This document shows, piece by piece, positions 7,813 to 16,642 of a stretch of 25,849 bases of DNA. The notes under the pieces are model-generated. The model made no database searches, had not been told where the DNA came from, and was given only the letters and a program-made list of their open reading frames with translations. The stretch is taken from NCBI GenBank assembly GCA_964352775.1, contig CAYGTK010000030.1:1-25849 (forward strand), given 5' to 3'. This DNA is from CAYGTK01 sp964352775 (GTDB lineage Bacteria; Bacteroidota; Bacteroidia; Chitinophagales; CAIOSU01). Position 1 is the stretch's first letter, and every line of letters starts with the position of its first letter. The position numbers and the translations under genes were made by a program.

Positions 7813-9146
7813 GCCAGAAGAAGGTCATAGTATTAGGTGGGGGCGAAAGCGGTGTTGGCGCGGCCATACTTGCTCAAAAGCAAGGTTACGAGGTATTCGT
7901 ATCTGATGTGGGCGAGATTAAGATGGAATACAAAGCCGATTTGATTTCTCAGCGCATTCCTTGGGAATTAGGTAAGCACACGGCTGGAGTAATACTTGCT
8001 GCTGATGAAGTGGTCAAAAGCCCAGGTATACCCAACACGGTTGAGTTAGTGATAGAACTAAACAAAAAGAATATCCCAGTTATCTCTGAGATAGAATTTG
8101 CCAGTCGTTACACCAATGCCGAGTTGATAGCTATTACGGGTAGCAATGGTAAAACAACTACCACTAGCATAACCTACGATATTTTCAAAAGAGCAGGCTA
8201 CAACGTTGGCTTAGCAGGCAACATCGGCAAAAGCTTCGCTTGGTCGGTCGCTGAGGATAACTATGATCACTACATACTGGAAGTTAGCAGCTTCCAGCTA
8301 GATAATATCAAAACCTTCAAGCCAAAGGTGGCTGTGATATTGAATATCACTCCAGATCACCTCGATCGCTACAACAACGATTTCCGCGATTACGCTAAAG
8401 CGAAATATCGAATCACCGAAAATCAAGACAGTTCCGACTTCTTCATTTACGGTGCCGACGACGACATGACCAGCGAAATGCTGCTCGACTACAATATACC
8501 AGCCACACAAATGCCATTTGGTATCACCTACCAAAAGGGATGCGTGGGCTATACTGAGAATGAAAACCTATACATAGACCATAAAGCACAATTTGAGATG
8601 CCATTGAACCAGATCGCCATTAAGGGTACACATAACGTGTACAACTCGCTTGCGGCAGGTATTGCTGCACGTATCTTCGACATTAGAAAAGATGTTGTAA
8701 GAGAAAGCCTAACCCACTTTAATACCCTAGAACACCGCTTGGAGCATGTTGCTACCATTGGTGCTGTAGACTACATCAACGACTCTAAAGCAACCAACGT
8801 GAACTCCACATGGTACGCCTTAGAAACGATGGATAAACCCGTGATATGGATCGCAGGTGGAGTAGATAAAGGCAACGACTATACCGTTCTTGAAAATCTA
8901 GTACGCAATAAAGTGAAAGCCATTGTTTGCTTGGGTAAAGACAACCTGAACATTCACCAAGCCTTCCGTCGTCAAGTAGACTTGATGGTAAACACCCAAA
9001 CGGCTGCTGAAGCGGTACAAATGGCCAAGCATCTTGCTGATAAAGGTGATGCTGTTTTGCTTTCGCCAGCATGCGCAAGCTTCGATCTTTTTGAGAATTA
9101 CGAAGATCGTGGTAATCAATTCAAACTAGCGGTAAGAGACCTATAA
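7809..9146 (+). CDS. murD: UDP-MurNAc-L-alanine: D-glutamate ligase
   Basis: Second Mur ligase, adding D-glutamate to UDP-MurNAc-L-Ala with ATP in the cytoplasm. The start is ATG 7809, giving 445 residues: MSQKKVIVLGGGESGVGAAI is the expected N-terminal nucleotide-fold strand, and the codon overlaps the mraY stop as ATGA. The frame stays open further upstream to 7590, but that stretch lies inside mraY and reads like a shadow frame. The P-loop is G111-SNGK115-TT. NITPDHLDRY, NDSKATN and the C-terminal LSPACASFDLF with NYEDRGNQF are classic MurD blocks. A nine-base gap leads to ftsW. Confidence 0.96.
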   Translation: MSQKKVIVLGGGESGVGAAILAQKQGYEVFVSDVGEIKMEYKADLISQRIPWELGKHTAGVILAADEVVKSPGIPNTVELVIELNKKNIPVISEIEFASRYTNAELIAITGSNGKTTTTSITYDIFKRAGYNVGLAGNIGKSFAWSVAEDNYDHYILEVSSFQLDNIKTFKPKVAVILNITPDHLDRYNNDFRDYAKAKYRITENQDSSDFFIYGADDDMTSEMLLDYNIPATQMPFGITYQKGCVGYTENENLYIDHKAQFEMPLNQIAIKGTHNVYNSLAAGIAARIFDIRKDVVRESLTHFNTLEHRLEHVATIGAVDYINDSKATNVNSTWYALETMDKPVIWIAGGVDKGNDYTVLENLVRNKVKAIVCLGKDNLNIHQAFRRQVDLMVNTQTAAEAVQMAKHLADKGDAVLLSPACASFDLFENYEDRGNQFKLAVRDL

Positions 9147-9155
9147 TAGATACAA

Positions 9156-10358
9156 GTGGATATCGGTAAGAACATATTGGAAAAGCTGCAGGGCGACAAG
9201 GTCATTTGGATGATCGTGTTCGTGCTGTCGCTATTTTCTGTTTTGGCAGTCTATAGTTCTACTGGTACACTTGCATTCAAATATCACGAAGGCAACACGG
9301 AGTATTACCTCATCAAACACATCGCCCTTATGATCTTCGGATTGGGGCTGATGTATGCGGCACACCGTGTTCCCTACCAGTATTACGCTAAGGCAGCGCA
9401 AATACTGCTTATCGTGTCCATCCCGCTACTGGCCTACACCTTGTTCTTTGGTTCGGACATCAATCAGGCCAAGCGTTGGATAACCTTACCCGTAATTAAC
9501 ATCTCTTTCCAAACCTCCGATCTTGCTAAACTAGCGCTCATCATGTTCTTGGCAAGGGTATTGTCTATCAAGCAAGGGAACATCAAGGATTTCCAAGGGG
9601 CCTTTGTTCCTATCCTACTTCCCGTGTTTTTAGTCTGCGCGCTAATAGCTCCGGCCGACCTTTCTACGGCGGTTGTGCTATTCGGTACCAGTCTAATTTT
9701 AATGTTCTTAGGTCGTGTAGATCTAAAGCATATTCTTGGACTCATGGGAGCCAGTTTATTAGCTGCATTCCTATTCATCTCTTTCTTAAAAATAATGCCC
9801 GAGGATTCCTTAAAAGGAATGGGGCGTATGGCTACATGGAAAGCCCGTATCGAAGCCTTCTCTGGCGATGAAGCTGGTGCGGAGTCTTATCAAGTGGCAC
9901 AATCAAAAATTGCTATCGCGAAAGGTGGAATATTAGGAATGGGACCGGGTAACAGCACCCAGCGCAACTTTCTACCTCACCCATACTCCGATTTTATCTA
10001 CGCTATTATTATCGAGGAATATGGACTAATAGGTGGTTCATTCTTAGTGCTCCTCTACCTCTTATTCTTATTTCGATCCATCAACATTGTGATGAAAAGC
10101 CCCAAGGCATTCGGGGCATTATTGGCTGCTGGGCTAAGCCTAAGCTTGGTCATTCAAGCCTTCATTCACATGGGTGTGTCGGTCAACTTATTACCTGTAA
10201 CGGGTCTTACGTTACCAATGGTAAGCATGGGCGGAACATCATTGTTCTTCACCAGTATTTCTGTTGGCATCATATTAAGTGTAAGCAGAACAGTAGAAGA
10301 AACTGCTCCGAAGAAAGCATCTAAACGTAAACCTAAAATGGCAATGGCTCGTGGCTAG
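9156..10358 (+). CDS. ftsW: Septal peptidoglycan polymerase FtsW (SEDS family)
   Basis: Multi-spanning SEDS glycosyltransferase that polymerises lipid II at the septum together with FtsI. Hydrophobic segments run through most of its 400 residues. The SEDS signature is present: NSTQRNFLPHPYSDFIYAII with the likely catalytic Asp279, then EEYGLIGG, and VTGLTLPMVSMGGTS near the C-terminus. The start is GTG at 9156, nine bases behind murD; MDIGKNILEKLQGDK is a plausible short cytoplasmic N-terminus and no in-frame ATG lies closer to the first membrane segment. The C-terminus is a lysine/arginine-rich cytoplasmic tail. It overlaps murG by eight bases. Confidence 0.95.
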   Translation: MDIGKNILEKLQGDKVIWMIVFVLSLFSVLAVYSSTGTLAFKYHEGNTEYYLIKHIALMIFGLGLMYAAHRVPYQYYAKAAQILLIVSIPLLAYTLFFGSDINQAKRWITLPVINISFQTSDLAKLALIMFLARVLSIKQGNIKDFQGAFVPILLPVFLVCALIAPADLSTAVVLFGTSLILMFLGRVDLKHILGLMGASLLAAFLFISFLKIMPEDSLKGMGRMATWKARIEAFSGDEAGAESYQVAQSKIAIAKGGILGMGPGNSTQRNFLPHPYSDFIYAIIIEEYGLIGGSFLVLLYLLFLFRSINIVMKSPKAFGALLAAGLSLSLVIQAFIHMGVSVNLLPVTGLTLPMVSMGGTSLFFTSISVGIILSVSRTVEETAPKKASKRKPKMAMARG

Positions 10359-11442
10359 TCGCGTACTCATAAGCGGTGGTGGTACTGGGGGGCATGTATT
10401 CCCCGCCATAGCAATAGCCAATGCGCTAAAAGCTATAGATAGTGCTATTGAGGTATTCTTCGTAGGTGCTGAGGGTAGATTAGAAATGCAAAAAGTACCC
10501 GAAGCGGGTTACGAAATAGAAGGCCTTTGGATCAGCGGATTCCAACGTCAAGCCATGTGGAAGAACATCTCGCTTCCCTTTAAAGTGCTGTCTAGTCTTT
10601 GGAAGGCAGGCGGTATCATCAATAAATTCAAACCCGATGTAGTGGTTGGTGTAGGCGGTTACGCTAGCGGACCTACCATGTACATGGCCGATAAAAAAGG
10701 CATCCCTGTTTTAGTACAGGAGCAGAACTCCTTCGCAGGAATCACTAACAAACTAATGGCCCAAAAAGCCAAACGCTTCTGCGTGGCTTATGAAGGAATG
10801 GAGAAATTCTTCCCTAAGGAACGCGTTATTATAACAGGCAACCCCGTTCGCGAGAACATCGCCCAAATGAAAGCTACTCGTTCCGAAGGCATCAAGCATT
10901 TCGGGTTAGAAGAGAAGAAGCCTACCATTTTATCCATTGGCGGAAGTCTTGGTGCAAGAACTATAAATGATAGTCTACTAGAAAAAGTGGATATGCTGGG
11001 TAACGGCATCCAATTGATATGGCAAACAGGTAAGGTGTATTACGATACCATCGCTGGCCTAGTACCAGAACGGGAAAACGTAAAGATCATGCCATTCATT
11101 AAAGAAATGGAATTGGCCTATGCGGCGGCGGATATTATTATTTCTCGCGCTGGCGCTTTATCTATTGCAGAATTAGCTTGTGTGGGCAAACCAGTAATAC
11201 TGGTTCCATCACCCAACGTGTCCGAAGATCACCAGACGAAGAACGCGCTTGCTTTAGTGGAGAAACAGGCCGCCATACTTATAAAAGACAGCTTCGCACA
11301 AACAGAGCTAGTACCCACAGCCATTCGCTTACTGAATGATGATGCGGAAAGTGATGAACTAGCCAAGAATATAAAAGGCATGGGTATTCCCAATGCCGCC
11401 GAACGAATTGCTAACGAGGTACTACAACTAGCCAAGAAATGA
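10351..11442 (+). CDS. murG: Lipid II synthase MurG (UDP-GlcNAc transferase)
   Basis: Peripheral inner-membrane GT-B glycosyltransferase that adds GlcNAc to lipid I, giving lipid II. The N-terminal loop is GGGTGGH at residues 9-15, followed by GVGGYASGP and the acceptor-side EQNSFAGITNK. The C-terminal domain has SIGGSLGAR, IWQTGK, and the UDP-GlcNAc-binding run from ISRAGALSIAEL to PSPNVSEDHQTKNA. The start is a GTG at 10351 read as MASRVLISGGG; it lies within the last codons of ftsW, giving an eight-base overlap. The 363 residues match the family. The stop overlaps murC as ATGA. Confidence 0.97.
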   Translation: MASRVLISGGGTGGHVFPAIAIANALKAIDSAIEVFFVGAEGRLEMQKVPEAGYEIEGLWISGFQRQAMWKNISLPFKVLSSLWKAGGIINKFKPDVVVGVGGYASGPTMYMADKKGIPVLVQEQNSFAGITNKLMAQKAKRFCVAYEGMEKFFPKERVIITGNPVRENIAQMKATRSEGIKHFGLEEKKPTILSIGGSLGARTINDSLLEKVDMLGNGIQLIWQTGKVYYDTIAGLVPERENVKIMPFIKEMELAYAAADIIISRAGALSIAELACVGKPVILVPSPNVSEDHQTKNALALVEKQAAILIKDSFAQTELVPTAIRLLNDDAESDELAKNIKGMGIPNAAERIANEVLQLAKK

Positions 11443-12806
11443 GTAGTGCCAACCTAAATAGCATCTTTTTCATCGGCATCGGTGGTATAGGTATGAGTGC
11501 CTTGGCTAGGTATTTTATGGCCGAAGGTAAAACCGTAGTTGGCTACGATCGTGCGCGCACACCTTTAACCGATCAACTGGTTGCTGAAGGTGCAAGCATC
11601 CATTTTGTAGATGAGCTAGAAAATATTCCTGAAGGCGTAGACTTGGTTATCTATACCCCCGCCATTCCAAAAGGACACAAGCAACTCAACCACTTCCAAC
11701 AGAACGATTATATCGTAATGAAGCGAAGCGAGATCTTACAACAGATCTCAGCCAGTACATTCACTATAGCGGTTGCAGGCTCACATGGTAAAACTACCGT
11801 TACTGCAATGATCGCTCACATCCTAAAGCACAGCGGTTTTGGTTGCAGAGCTTTTGTAGGTGGCATATTATCTAACTACAATACCAATTTCATATACCAA
11901 GCAGGTAAGGATATCGTAGTTATTGAAGCCGATGAATTCGATCGCTCTTTCCACAAACTAAGTCCAGACATCGCTGTAATAACCACGGTAGATACCGACC
12001 ACTTAGATATATACGGAAGCAGAGAGAACATTGAAGCAGCCTACATTGAGTTCGCTCAAAAACTAAAAGATGGTGGGTTACTGGTGTTACAGTCTGAGAT
12101 CTCTATCCTTCCACATTTAGCTGACCAGAATCAGGTTACCTATAGCTTGGTAAATAACAATGCCGATCTAATAGGGATAACGGAAAGTCCTGTAGGCACA
12201 TTCTTGGTGAAAGCCAAATACGAGGATAGCATTTTCGATCTAAACGTACCAGGCTATCATAATATAGAGAATGCCCTAGCAGCAATAGCCGTGTGCCGCT
12301 CTTTAGATATTCCTGATGAAAAAATAGAAGCAGCGATTAAAGACTTTAAAGGCATCAAGCGCCGTTTTGAATATCTAGTGAATACGCCCGATCAAGTTTT
12401 TATTGACGATTATGCGCATCACCCAGAAGAAATACGTGCATTTGTAAGTTCTGTAAAGGCATTATACCCGCACAAAAAGATAACTGCCATTTTTCAACCT
12501 CATCTTTTTTCCAGAACGCAAGATCTGGCAGATGGATTTGGGGAGAGCCTAAGCATGGCTGATGAAGTAATGGTGTTAGATATTTATCCCGCCCGCGAAT
12601 TGCCAATTGAAGGGGTAACCGCCCAACTCATCATTGATAAAATAGACCACGACAAGAAATACCAACTACATAAAGACGAATTACTAGGCTGGTTAAGCGA
12701 CCGCGATACCGAGGTGCTACTAACTATAGGAGCAGGGGATATTGATAAGCTAGTGCAGCCAATAAAGAATTTATTAGAAAGCCGTAAAACCACCGCCAAC
12801 TCATGA
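11439..12806 (+). CDS. murC: UDP-N-acetylmuramate: L-alanine ligase
   Basis: First Mur ligase, attaching L-alanine to UDP-MurNAc with ATP. The N-terminal fold starts FFIGIGGIGMSALARYF. The P-loop is G114-SHGK118-TT with the His characteristic of MurC. EADEFDRSF and TDHLDIYG belong to the catalytic domain, and DDYAHHPEEI and QPHLFSRT are C-terminal MurC signatures. Its 455 residues are normal. It overlaps murG and ftsQ by ATGA junctions. In many phyla murB and ddl follow murC; here ftsQ follows directly. Confidence 0.97.
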   Translation: MSSANLNSIFFIGIGGIGMSALARYFMAEGKTVVGYDRARTPLTDQLVAEGASIHFVDELENIPEGVDLVIYTPAIPKGHKQLNHFQQNDYIVMKRSEILQQISASTFTIAVAGSHGKTTVTAMIAHILKHSGFGCRAFVGGILSNYNTNFIYQAGKDIVVIEADEFDRSFHKLSPDIAVITTVDTDHLDIYGSRENIEAAYIEFAQKLKDGGLLVLQSEISILPHLADQNQVTYSLVNNNADLIGITESPVGTFLVKAKYEDSIFDLNVPGYHNIENALAAIAVCRSLDIPDEKIEAAIKDFKGIKRRFEYLVNTPDQVFIDDYAHHPEEIRAFVSSVKALYPHKKITAIFQPHLFSRTQDLADGFGESLSMADEVMVLDIYPARELPIEGVTAQLIIDKIDHDKKYQLHKDELLGWLSDRDTEVLLTIGAGDIDKLVQPIKNLLESRKTTANS

Positions 12807-13564
12807 GTAAGTGGAAGAACATACTGAATAAAACCTTAACCATATCCGCTTGGGTATTGGGAGCAGCAGGTTTTATGGTATTGGTAGGTGCGGCTATTCA
12901 CAAACATCGTATTGCTACCTATACAGAATTGGTGGTAGGTATTGACGACCACCGAGGACTGTTCTTTGTGGAAGAAGAGGAAGTAAGCGACATGTTCAAT
13001 GCCCTTTATGGCGATAGCCTAGCAACTAAAAGACTTTCAGAACTCGACCTGTCTGTTCTAGAAGATACCTTGGAAGTGAATCCATTTACCGAAAGAGCAG
13101 AGGTTTATTTCACTGATGGGGGTGAAGTTCACATCGATATTACACAGAAAGCTCCACTGCTGCGGATTATTAACAGCAAAGGTGTTAGCTACTACCTCGA
13201 CGAAAACGGAGAAAAGATGCCACTTTCGGAGAAGTTTACCGCCCGTGTACCAGTTGCTACTGGTTCTATAGGCGAAAACGATAGTTCTTTAAATACCAGC
13301 TTAATAGGCTTAACGAATTTTATGTATGCTGATCCTTTCTGGCAAGCCCAGTTTGAACAGGTATATATAAATGAAGATCAGGAGTTTGAATTGGTCCCCA
13401 AATTAGGAGACCATATCGTGCTGCTGGGAAAAGCCGAAGAGCTTACCGATAAATTCAAACGGTTAATGATCTTCTACAAAGAAGTGTTAGCCGCAGAAGA
13501 GGAAAGCACCTTTAAGCTGGTGAATGTAAAGTACGATGACCAAATTATATGCACTAAACGATAA
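12803..13564 (+). CDS. ftsQ: Division protein FtsQ (POTRA-type bitopic protein)
   Basis: Divisome scaffold linking early and late division proteins. A short basic cytoplasmic tail is followed by one membrane segment at about residues 12-31 (LTISAWVLGAAGFMVLVGAA). The periplasmic part begins with a POTRA-like region at about 45-115, ending VHIDITQKAPLLRI, which matches the usual end of the FtsQ POTRA, and then a beta-rich domain with YYLDENGEKMPL. At 253 residues it is in the normal range. Identification rests on topology, this KAPLLRI-type block and its place between murC and ftsA; overall sequence is poorly conserved in this family. It is three bases from ftsA. Confidence 0.92.
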   Translation: MSKWKNILNKTLTISAWVLGAAGFMVLVGAAIHKHRIATYTELVVGIDDHRGLFFVEEEEVSDMFNALYGDSLATKRLSELDLSVLEDTLEVNPFTERAEVYFTDGGEVHIDITQKAPLLRIINSKGVSYYLDENGEKMPLSEKFTARVPVATGSIGENDSSLNTSLIGLTNFMYADPFWQAQFEQVYINEDQEFELVPKLGDHIVLLGKAEELTDKFKRLMIFYKEVLAAEEESTFKLVNVKYDDQIICTKR

Positions 13565-13567
13565 GTT

Positions 13568-14863
13568 ATGGACCAGAACGACATAATAGTAGCCCTAGAC
13601 ATAGGTACCACCAAAATATGCGCCGTTGCAGGACGCATAAACGAGTACGGCAAGGTAGAAGTATTGGGCATGGGTAAAGCCGAATCGTTCGGTGTGATGC
13701 GTGGTGTAGTAGCCAACATCGACAAAACGGTTCAAGCTATCGACCAAGCCATCTCCGAATGTGAAGCTAAGGCAGGCATTGAGGCTGAAAAGGTATACGT
13801 AGGTATAGCTGGTCAGCATATTAAGAGCCTACAGCATCGTGGTATTTTAACCCGCGAACGTTTCGAAGATGAGATAGACCGCAACGATATACAACGCCTA
13901 ATTGGCGATATGCACAAGTTAGTGCTTCCACCAGGTGATCGCATTATCCATGTACTTCCACAAGAATACATTGTAGATAGCGAGCAAGGAATTAAAGACC
14001 CTATCGGCATGTCTGGAATTCGCTTAGAGGCGAACTTCCATATCATTACAGGTCAAATAACTGCTGCGCAGAACATCAACAAGTGCGTTGAAAAAACTGG
14101 CTTGGGTGTTGCTGATTTAGTATTAGAGCCACTTGCATCTTCTTCTGCCGTATTAAGCGATGAAGAAAAAGAAGCAGGAGTAGTACTGGTAGATATAGGT
14201 GGTGGTACTACGGATGTAGCTATTTTCCAAGACGGTATCATTCGCCACACAGCAGTAATTCCATTTGGCGGAAATATAATTACGGAAGACATAAAGGAAG
14301 GCTGTTTGATCATGAAAAATCAAGCAGAGCAATTAAAGGTTCGCTTCGGTTCGGCATTTGCCGTTGAAACACAAGAAAACGAAATAGTATCAATTCCAGG
14401 TCTTCGTGGTCGTGAGCCGAAAGAGATCTCCATTAAGAACTTGGCGCACATCATCCAAGCCCGTATGGAAGAGATACTAGAGCAAGTTCACTTCGAAATA
14501 AAAAGCTCTGGCTTTGAGCGAAAGCTTATTGGCGGAGTGGTATTAACAGGTGGAGGTTCGCAATTGAAGCACTTGGTTCAATTAGTAGAATACATCACAG
14601 GATTGGATGCTCGCATTGGTTACCCAACGGAGCACTTAAGCAAAGGCTTTAGTGAAGACATCAAGCACCCAATGTATGCTACAAGTATCGGCTTGTTGCT
14701 GAAAGGCCATGAAGATGCGGTGCATCAGGCAAGTCCTGTAACGGAAGGCTCACGCCAGAAAGTTGGAGTAGCTGCTGGTGCTGGCGATGGAAAAAAATGG
14801 TGGGATAGCCTTTTCCAAAAGGGAAAAGACTGGCTATCAGAAGATATAGAGAACGACTTTTAA
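13568..14863 (+). CDS. ftsA: Division protein FtsA (actin-like membrane tether of FtsZ)
   Basis: Actin-fold ATPase that anchors FtsZ filaments to the membrane and recruits later division proteins. Phosphate-1 is ALDIGTTK with Asp11; phosphate-2 is DIGGGTTD starting at Asp209; the adenosine motif is LTGGGSQL with Gly328-330. The inserted 1C domain follows the first subdomain (GIAGQHIKSLQHRG). The last residues, KKWWDSLFQKGKDWL, form an amphipathic helix with Trp and Lys that fits the C-terminal membrane-targeting sequence. Length is 431. It starts three bases after ftsQ and lies 25 bases before ftsZ, in the usual ftsQ-ftsA-ftsZ order. Confidence 0.97.
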   Translation: MDQNDIIVALDIGTTKICAVAGRINEYGKVEVLGMGKAESFGVMRGVVANIDKTVQAIDQAISECEAKAGIEAEKVYVGIAGQHIKSLQHRGILTRERFEDEIDRNDIQRLIGDMHKLVLPPGDRIIHVLPQEYIVDSEQGIKDPIGMSGIRLEANFHIITGQITAAQNINKCVEKTGLGVADLVLEPLASSSAVLSDEEKEAGVVLVDIGGGTTDVAIFQDGIIRHTAVIPFGGNIITEDIKEGCLIMKNQAEQLKVRFGSAFAVETQENEIVSIPGLRGREPKEISIKNLAHIIQARMEEILEQVHFEIKSSGFERKLIGGVVLTGGGSQLKHLVQLVEYITGLDARIGYPTEHLSKGFSEDIKHPMYATSIGLLLKGHEDAVHQASPVTEGSRQKVGVAAGAGDGKKWWDSLFQKGKDWLSEDIENDF

Positions 14864-14888
14864 GAAACAGATCAAAAACTAGAACGAT

Positions 14889-16580
14889 ATGCAATTCGAT
14901 CTGCCCAAAGAACAATCATCAATAATTAAAGTAATAGGCGTAGGCGGTGGCGGTAGCAATGCCGTAAACCACATGTTTGAGCAAGGTATCCGCGGAGTTA
15001 ACTTCGTGATCTCCAATACGGATGGTCAAGCCTTGGACATGAGCTCTATACCTAACAAGATACAGCTAGGACCAGACCTTACAGAAGGACTAGGTGCAGG
15101 TTCAAACCCTGAAGTAGGTAAGCTAGCTACCGAGGAATCGCTAGAAGAGCTTAAGGCTATCTTAGAGAAGAACACTAAAATGGTATTCATCACTGCTGGT
15201 ATGGGTGGTGGTACAGGTACTGGTGGTGCACCCGTAGTAGCCAAGTTGGCTAAAGAAATGGGCATACTTACCGTAGGTATCGTATCCACTCCATTCTTCT
15301 TTGAAGGTCGCCGCAAGGTGAAACAAGCCGACGAGGGTATTGAGGAAATGCGCCGCAATGTAGATAGCTTAATAGTTATCTCCAACGATAAGATCCGCGA
15401 AATATACGGTAACCTTACCCGCTCCGATGCATTCGGACGTGCCGATGATATTTTGACCATAGCTGCCAAGAGTATCTCTGAGATAATCACCGTAGCTGGT
15501 CAGATAAACGTCGATTTTGCCGATGTGGAATATGTAATGAAGAACAGCGGTGTATCTATCATGGGCTCAGCAACTGCCGATGGTGAGAACAGAGCTCAAA
15601 AAGCCATTCAAGGCGCATTGAACTCTCCACTATTGAATGATAATAACATAGCAGGAGCACAAAAAATACTATTGAACATCAGTTCTGGTACAGACCAGAT
15701 ATTGATAGACGAGATCACCGAGATACACGAATACGTTCAAGAAGCCGCTGGCTACGAGACCGATGTGATATTCGGTACTTGTGACGACGATAGCCTTGGC
15801 GACAAGATAATGGTAACAGTTATCGCCACAGGATTTGAGGGCCGCACTGGCGAGCAGAAAATGATGGCTAACGACCGCGTGGTTCATAGCCTAGGAAATG
15901 TAAGTACAGCACCTGCAGTTACTCCAACACCTCCACCAGTAATGGAAACGCCAAAGGTGGAAGAAGTAAAACCAGTAGTAGAGGAAGTTAAGGTTTCAGA
16001 ACCAGTACGATTCACATTGGATCTGGAAGAAGAAACCAAAACAGAAGTAACTGAAACCACTCAGCAGGAAGAGGAATTTAAAATTCATACGCAACAGCTG
16101 GAAAATGAAATGACCGCCGAAGCAGTTACGCCCGTAGAGGAAGTAGTAACTCCAGTGGAAGCAACCACACCAGTTGAGGCGAGTGCTGAAGCAGAAGAGG
16201 AAGATGATGCCGACAAGGAGTTGAAATACGTTCCCGGAGTTGGTTTCAAAATTGTTACTACGCCTCGAGCTAAAGCAACGGAAACTAAAGCGCCTGAACC
16301 TGTTAGGCAAGCACCTGTAGAATCAATAAAAGATCCTGAGGAGCAAAATAACGAACGTACTAAACGCCTTCGTAACCTTAGCTTGAAATTGAACAACCCG
16401 AATAGCTTAACCGAACTAGAGAATGAGCCAGCCTTCAAACGCCGTAACATTCAATTAGCCGGAACGGAGCACTCTTCGGAGCAGCCAATGTCTCGCTTTT
16501 CTTTATCTAATGATGAGGATGAAGAAACGGGTACTGGTATCAAAAAGAACAATTCATTTCTACATGACAATGTAGATTAA
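14889..16580 (+). CDS. ftsZ: Division protein FtsZ (tubulin-like GTPase)
   Basis: Polymerising GTPase that forms the cytokinetic ring. The glycine loop GVGGGGSNAV lies near residues 17-26, the tubulin signature GGGTGTG at 106-112, and the T7 catalytic loop NVDFAD at 207-212. The GTPase core ends near residue 330. A long acidic linker rich in Glu, Val, Pro and Thr follows (about 335-500, with TPVE repeats). A conserved terminal peptide, ELENEPAFKRRNIQL, is at about 509-523, and is itself followed by a 40-residue acidic and polar tail ending LHDNVD. The 563-residue length is far above the E. coli length of about 383 but usual for Bacteroidota. Last gene of the operon. Confidence 0.97.
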   Translation: MQFDLPKEQSSIIKVIGVGGGGSNAVNHMFEQGIRGVNFVISNTDGQALDMSSIPNKIQLGPDLTEGLGAGSNPEVGKLATEESLEELKAILEKNTKMVFITAGMGGGTGTGGAPVVAKLAKEMGILTVGIVSTPFFFEGRRKVKQADEGIEEMRRNVDSLIVISNDKIREIYGNLTRSDAFGRADDILTIAAKSISEIITVAGQINVDFADVEYVMKNSGVSIMGSATADGENRAQKAIQGALNSPLLNDNNIAGAQKILLNISSGTDQILIDEITEIHEYVQEAAGYETDVIFGTCDDDSLGDKIMVTVIATGFEGRTGEQKMMANDRVVHSLGNVSTAPAVTPTPPPVMETPKVEEVKPVVEEVKVSEPVRFTLDLEEETKTEVTETTQQEEEFKIHTQQLENEMTAEAVTPVEEVVTPVEATTPVEASAEAEEEDDADKELKYVPGVGFKIVTTPRAKATETKAPEPVRQAPVESIKDPEEQNNERTKRLRNLSLKLNNPNSLTELENEPAFKRRNIQLAGTEHSSEQPMSRFSLSNDEDEETGTGIKKNNSFLHDNVD

Positions 16581-16606
16581 GCGAATTCAAGTCGCTGTAA
16601 TTTGGG

Positions 16607-16639
16607 GCCTGCTTCTGTAACCGGAAGTGGGCTTTTTTT
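16607..16639 (+). terminator. Intrinsic terminator of the dcw operon
   Basis: The arms 16607-16617 and 16622-16632 pair around the loop TAAC with 11 base pairs, three of them G-T wobbles, followed by seven T at 16633-16639. It begins 27 bases behind the ftsZ stop. The convergent gene on the - strand ends only four bases past the T run, so the hairpin may also serve that gene, although no T run is seen on that side. Confidence 0.88.
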
Positions 16640-16642
16640 ATG

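Noticed and set aside
15026..15490. 154-codon - strand frame opposite ftsZ
   Set aside because: It is antisense to the most conserved part of ftsZ and has low-complexity Ser/Pro composition.
16130..16200. TPVE-type repeats in the ftsZ linker as a DNA repeat or array
   Set aside because: The repeats are short, imperfect and explained by the low-complexity protein linker; they do not form a CRISPR or tandem array.
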